This document shows positions 31,086-34,131 of a stretch of 34,131 bases of DNA, one piece after another. Both the position numbers and the translations under genes were made by a program. The notes below the pieces were generated by a model. It was not told where the DNA came from and did no database searches. It saw nothing but the letters and a program-made list of their open reading frames with translations. The stretch comes from Alphaproteobacteria bacterium (GTDB lineage Bacteria; Pseudomonadota; Alphaproteobacteria; Rs-D84). How positions within the stretch are numbered: position 1 is the first letter of the stretch; each line of letters opens with the position of its first letter. The stretch lies in NCBI GenBank assembly GCA_017546085.1, contig JAFYXQ010000053.1, forward strand, positions 1 to 34,131. Reading direction: 5' to 3'.

Positions 31086-32630
31086 ATGATGTTTGCAAAA
31101 TTATTTAAACTAAAATTGTCTGTTTTTTGTTTGGCTGGAATTTTATCGTTACCTGCATACGCTGAAAATGTTGCTAACGATTATGGAATTCAGGCAGCAT
31201 GGGATAACCCAACCGCAAACATGGCCGCCGGCAGCATTAAACCAGGCTATGCACAGTTAACTTGGTCCCCTGGGGCGGTTTTGCCACTAAAACTGCGCAA
31301 TGGTATGATAACAATGGTTACCTTGCCAAATGGCGAACAAATCGAAAGTGCATATACAGGCGACACAACCCAATTTGATATTCAAGACGGTGCAATCGGC
31401 AGTCGTACATTCTTTATTTCGCCAACACCCAGCAATCAGGGCAACGATACAAACTTAATTGTCAGCGGAAAATCTGGCAACAAATACATATTCTATCTGC
31501 GTGCAGAACCAACAAACGCCAGCGAGATTACATATTCACAGGTTGATGTTATAATGGACGGAAATGCACCATTATCAATGACAGGTGCCGCAACAACCGG
31601 AAATAGCGGTTCTGTGTTTAAAGCGAAAACAGCCCCAACAACCGTTGTTGGCACGGACGGCGAAGATTATGGTTGGATCAAATCCATGAAAATTGATCCA
31701 TCTGAATTCCGTTTTGATTTGGATATATTCGTTCCAAACCCTGATGATTATGTAATTGCACCTGAACGCGTGTGGCGCGATCGTATATTTACATATATCG
31801 ATTTTGGGGACAAGGTTATTTCAATGACACAACGTCCAGTTGTAGCATTGTTGGTCGAAGGTGGCGAATCCCCAGTTGGATTCCGCACAGATGGCGAAGA
31901 CGGTCGTTTATTGATTGTAGAGGCTGTCGGCGACATGATTCTGCGTAGTGGACAAAGAATTGTTTGTATTAAAAAGCGCGAAAAACCATTCTTAATCGCT
32001 GATACCGCTTCGGTTATGGCACTGGCAGAGGCCAATGTTGCACAAAGCATGTTGTCAGGTCAATCGCTGAATAATATTGCATATACAGACAGTATGGCCG
32101 CGATGAGTATGGGAACCAATTATACAGGAACACCGGTATTCGTCGGTGATAACCAAACTGTTAATCCAATGACTGGTGCTGGGTATTATATGCCTGCGGG
32201 ATACGGTATGCCACAAGCACCACAAACACCGCAATCAATGGGCAGCGTTGTAAATATGTTACCACAACAAAGAAATACAGCCGGTGCATATTTGCCACAA
32301 ACAAACATCCCGTTAATAACAAGTAATCAATCCGGGGTTGCGGTTGAATTGGCGGCAGACACATCTATTAAGGCGTTAGAAGATTATTGGACAAAGCTGA
32401 TGGCAAAATTCACAGGTGAAGATGGTCATGGGTTATTAACACCATACAAAGACGAAGTCTTCTTTGCGGTTGATGAACAAGGTGTTGGTGATTTAGGCGC
32501 AGAATCAAAGACTGCACGCATGTATCGCCTGCGCATCGGTCCATTGCCGGATATCGATACTGCACAAACATTATGCGACAAACTGCTGCGCGTTAGTGGC
32601 ACGAGTTGTAATGTTATTCGTTTGCAGTAA
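31086..32630 (+). CDS. virB9: VirB9-like core protein with C-terminal SPOR domain
   Basis: 514 residues from the ATG at 31086 (a second ATG follows at once), with GGAAGGA 6 bp upstream; a frame open back to 31005 overlaps virB8 and is rejected. Signal peptide ends in LPAYA. Residues ~40-170 are the VirB9/CagX N-terminal beta domain (GAVLPLKLRNGMITMVTLPNGEQIES to NTNLIVSGKSGNKYIFYLRA). The C-terminal VirB9 lobe follows at ~205-310 (VWRDRIFTYIDFGD..RPVVALL, then LRSGQRIVCIKK). A Met/Gln/Pro-rich linker leads to a SPOR-type domain at ~417-514: VELAADTSIKALEDYW, then ARMYRLRIGPLPD and AQTLCDKLLRVSGTSC. SPOR domains bind glycan strands stripped of stem peptides, often at the septum. This fusion is unusual for VirB9. 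Confidence 0.85.
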   Translation: MMFAKLFKLKLSVFCLAGILSLPAYAENVANDYGIQAAWDNPTANMAAGSIKPGYAQLTWSPGAVLPLKLRNGMITMVTLPNGEQIESAYTGDTTQFDIQDGAIGSRTFFISPTPSNQGNDTNLIVSGKSGNKYIFYLRAEPTNASEITYSQVDVIMDGNAPLSMTGAATTGNSGSVFKAKTAPTTVVGTDGEDYGWIKSMKIDPSEFRFDLDIFVPNPDDYVIAPERVWRDRIFTYIDFGDKVISMTQRPVVALLVEGGESPVGFRTDGEDGRLLIVEAVGDMILRSGQRIVCIKKREKPFLIADTASVMALAEANVAQSMLSGQSLNNIAYTDSMAAMSMGTNYTGTPVFVGDNQTVNPMTGAGYYMPAGYGMPQAPQTPQSMGSVVNMLPQQRNTAGAYLPQTNIPLITSNQSGVAVELAADTSIKALEDYWTKLMAKFTGEDGHGLLTPYKDEVFFAVDEQGVGDLGAESKTARMYRLRIGPLPDIDTAQTLCDKLLRVSGTSCNVIRLQ

Positions 32631-32654
32631 AACGTAATTAATGGGGTCTTTTCT

Positions 32655-34131
32655 ATGAGCAAAATTAGACAGCGTATTTCAGAATTTCGCAATAGTTTGC
32701 CAAAACGCGTTCAGTGGTTATTGCTGATTGTGGCGTTGGTTATTGTTGTCATATTTTTGACCCTGATGTTATCAAGGAATGCGTCTGATAAGATAAACAT
32801 CAAAGACACACAGACAGTCCAATTGAATATAACACCAAATAAAATTAATTGGACAGATGTGTTGGTCGGTCAGAAACGCGAGGAAAAGATTATTGTATCT
32901 TCACAGGAATTGGTAAAAATAACTGATGTAGATTTATCAAAAAAGATAAACGGTCTTGACGTAACAAATACATGCGTTTTAATGGCAGAAATTAGCGAAG
33001 ATATCACATGTAAAATACCGCTTAGTTATAAACCAACTGATGCGCAGATAACCGAAACTGTTGAATTGGTTATTACATGGCATCCTGTGGATAATGATTC
33101 AATAAAAAAAACAACTAAGATAGAACTGACACTTGGGGCGGCGTTGCCAAAACAAGAGCAAAAAATGCCTGCAATCAAAGAACCTGTGGTCGAACCGGAA
33201 ACTGTGGTCGAACCAGAACCTGTGGTCGAACCGGAACCAGTAGCAGTTCCTGAACCTGAATATGATGTTCAAGAAGAAATTATACAGGATATCGAAACAA
33301 TCGCGCCTGCTATTGATTTCGAAGAACCAACGAAAGTTCCCGCCGTCGCACAAGAGGCATGTTCTGATTTTGCGTTTCCAGGTTATAACAATTCTGGGCG
33401 TCAAATTGGATGGATAAAACCAGACGGTGGCGCATATTATTTTCATCCATTTTCTGACAAGAATTGCGATAGCCCAACAGGTATCTATAACCCAGATAAT
33501 GGGATAATTACAGATATTGATAATGCGGCCAAAACAATCGGTACAGATGCAGAACATATTGGATATGGGACTATTTTATCAGGCGAAATGCCACAATTGG
33601 GCACCGTGGTAAAACCACGCAAGATTAATCGCGCAGTTCAACATGAAATGGCCATTGCGCGTAAAGGTAACGCAGGCAAAGCGATATTAGGCGACGCCCC
33701 CAAACTAACCGTAGAATACGGTTCTAGCAATAAGGGAACTGTAACAAATTCGATACCATATGACAGAAGTTTTGTTCTACGAAAGTATAAACCGATTCCT
33801 GCGACAATTGTTTCTGATATTCGCGCAGATATTGATGCATTAGAGCAAGGTGTGCCAGTGCGTGCAACGGTGGATAGAAATGTATATTCAGATAATGGTC
33901 GCACGGTTATTATTCCAACAGGAACATTATTGATGGGATATGTAACCGGTAAGGTGCCAGGGCCATATCAGGCAATCGGCAGAATGGAAGTAAAATGGTA
34001 TCAATTCATATTACCAAATGGTGTAGAGTTTAATTTTGAGGGCGGACCATTAGATCCGTATTCTGGCGATGCACAGGGGCGTATTGGTGTTCCGGGACGT
34101 GGCAGCACCGATTATTTGGAACAATTTATAA
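32655..34131 (+). CDS. virB10: VirB10-like core protein with an extra Ig-like domain (3' end beyond window)
   Basis: 492 codons are open to the window edge from the ATG at 32655. One membrane helix (about 20-40) is followed at ~54-160 by an apparent Ig-like domain of the ASH/choice-of-anchor type (VQLNITPNKINWTDVLVGQ, later NTCVLMAEI, then ITCKIPLSYKPTD). A Pro/Glu-rich stalk with VVEPEP repeats (163-203), a small Cys-bearing domain (~230-300) and the VirB10/TrbI barrel follow. The barrel has NGRTVIIPTGTLLMGYV, GRMEVKWYQFILPNGVEF and a DPYSGDAQGRIGVPG loop. VirB10 spans both membranes and couples ATPase energy to the outer-membrane pore. It starts 24 bp after virB9; the ribosome site is weak (GGGG). 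Confidence 0.85.
   Translation, partial: MSKIRQRISEFRNSLPKRVQWLLLIVALVIVVIFLTLMLSRNASDKINIKDTQTVQLNITPNKINWTDVLVGQKREEKIIVSSQELVKITDVDLSKKINGLDVTNTCVLMAEISEDITCKIPLSYKPTDAQITETVELVITWHPVDNDSIKKTTKIELTLGAALPKQEQKMPAIKEPVVEPETVVEPEPVVEPEPVAVPEPEYDVQEEIIQDIETIAPAIDFEEPTKVPAVAQEACSDFAFPGYNNSGRQIGWIKPDGGAYYFHPFSDKNCDSPTGIYNPDNGIITDIDNAAKTIGTDAEHIGYGTILSGEMPQLGTVVKPRKINRAVQHEMAIARKGNAGKAILGDAPKLTVEYGSSNKGTVTNSIPYDRSFVLRKYKPIPATIVSDIRADIDALEQGVPVRATVDRNVYSDNGRTVIIPTGTLLMGYVTGKVPGPYQAIGRMEVKWYQFILPNGVEFNFEGGPLDPYSGDAQGRIGVPGRGSTDYLEQFI
33183..33236 (+). repeat. 18-bp tandem repeat encoding VVEPEP in virB10
   Basis: Three copies (33183-33200, 33201-33218, 33219-33236) encode the Pro/Glu stalk. The first and third copies are identical; the second differs at two positions. 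Copy-number slippage would change stalk length by six residues. Confidence 0.85.

Noticed and set aside
1-34131. CRISPR arrays, insertion sequences, prophage genes or integrases
   Set aside because: No regularly spaced repeats and no transposase, integrase or phage structural proteins were seen on either strand.

Overview
The window reads as a piece of chromosome from a low-GC, host- or gut-associated alphaproteobacterium, probably an uncultured reduced-genome lineage. Support for this comes from the gene order tRNA-Trp-secE-nusG-rplKAJL-rpoBC, an rpmF-plsX pair, a fabH-ihfA pair, an alphaproteobacterial-style S1, an L10 leader of recognisable form, a VirB-type secretion core with an alphaproteobacterial-looking SPOR domain, and a BspA-like repeat surface protein of the kind seen in gut bacteria. 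The exact lineage cannot be fixed from the sequence alone.

Layout. 1-1035 (-): 3'-incomplete outer-membrane barrel protein behind an inverted-repeat-rich promoter. 1296-2496 (+): two adjacent paralogous proteins of unknown function. 2571-3812 (+): acetate kinase, then a terminator. 3935-6377 (+): a small kinase-fold protein that may act on envelope glycans, and a phospholipase-D-type lipoprotein. 6401-6730 (-): a Cys-rich membrane protein. 6833-7729 (+): a SAM-binding (BtaA/DUF3419-like) protein with an apparently leaderless message. 7745-7961: tRNA-Arg(CCT) whose 3' end is duplicated 139 bp away, with a chain of hairpins between the copies. 8183-9424 (+): fabH and ihfA. 9554-9889 (-): unknown gene with a 22-bp palindrome upstream. 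10151-10721 (+): mraZ standing alone, with two operator-like direct repeats in its promoter. 10770-13084 (-): adenylate-kinase-like protein and ribosomal protein S1. 13253-15464 (+): a structured leader RNA ending in a strong terminator, then a secreted Gly-rich protein and a BspA-like repeat protein. 15601-16548 (-): class II aldolase. 16707-17045 (+): small lipoprotein. 17076-18359 (-): plsX and rpmF. 18464-30145 (-): the complete rpoBC/ribosomal-protein/secE-nusG cluster, headed by tRNA-Trp. 30371-34131 (+): virB8-virB9-virB10, the last cut by the window end.

How the parts relate. Most of the window is housekeeping: transcription, translation, fatty acid and phospholipid entry (PlsX, FabH) and central carbon (AckA, aldolase). 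The accessory content is envelope-directed: barrel protein, lipoproteins, BspA-like surface protein and the type IV secretion core.

The most notable signals are: (i) a one-base frameshift in rpoC, which an essential gene should not carry; (ii) a VirB9 homologue with a C-terminal SPOR peptidoglycan-binding domain, next to a VirB10 homologue with an apparent Ig-like (ASH-type) domain between its membrane helix and Pro-rich stalk; (iii) the 13288-13466 RNA, whose GGTTGGAGG can pair with either of two CCTCCAACC copies, one of which overlaps the terminator stem; (iv) an orphan mraZ with built-in operators; (v) the tRNA-end duplication. Promoters throughout share a TTGnnn -35 and a TATAAT-like -10.
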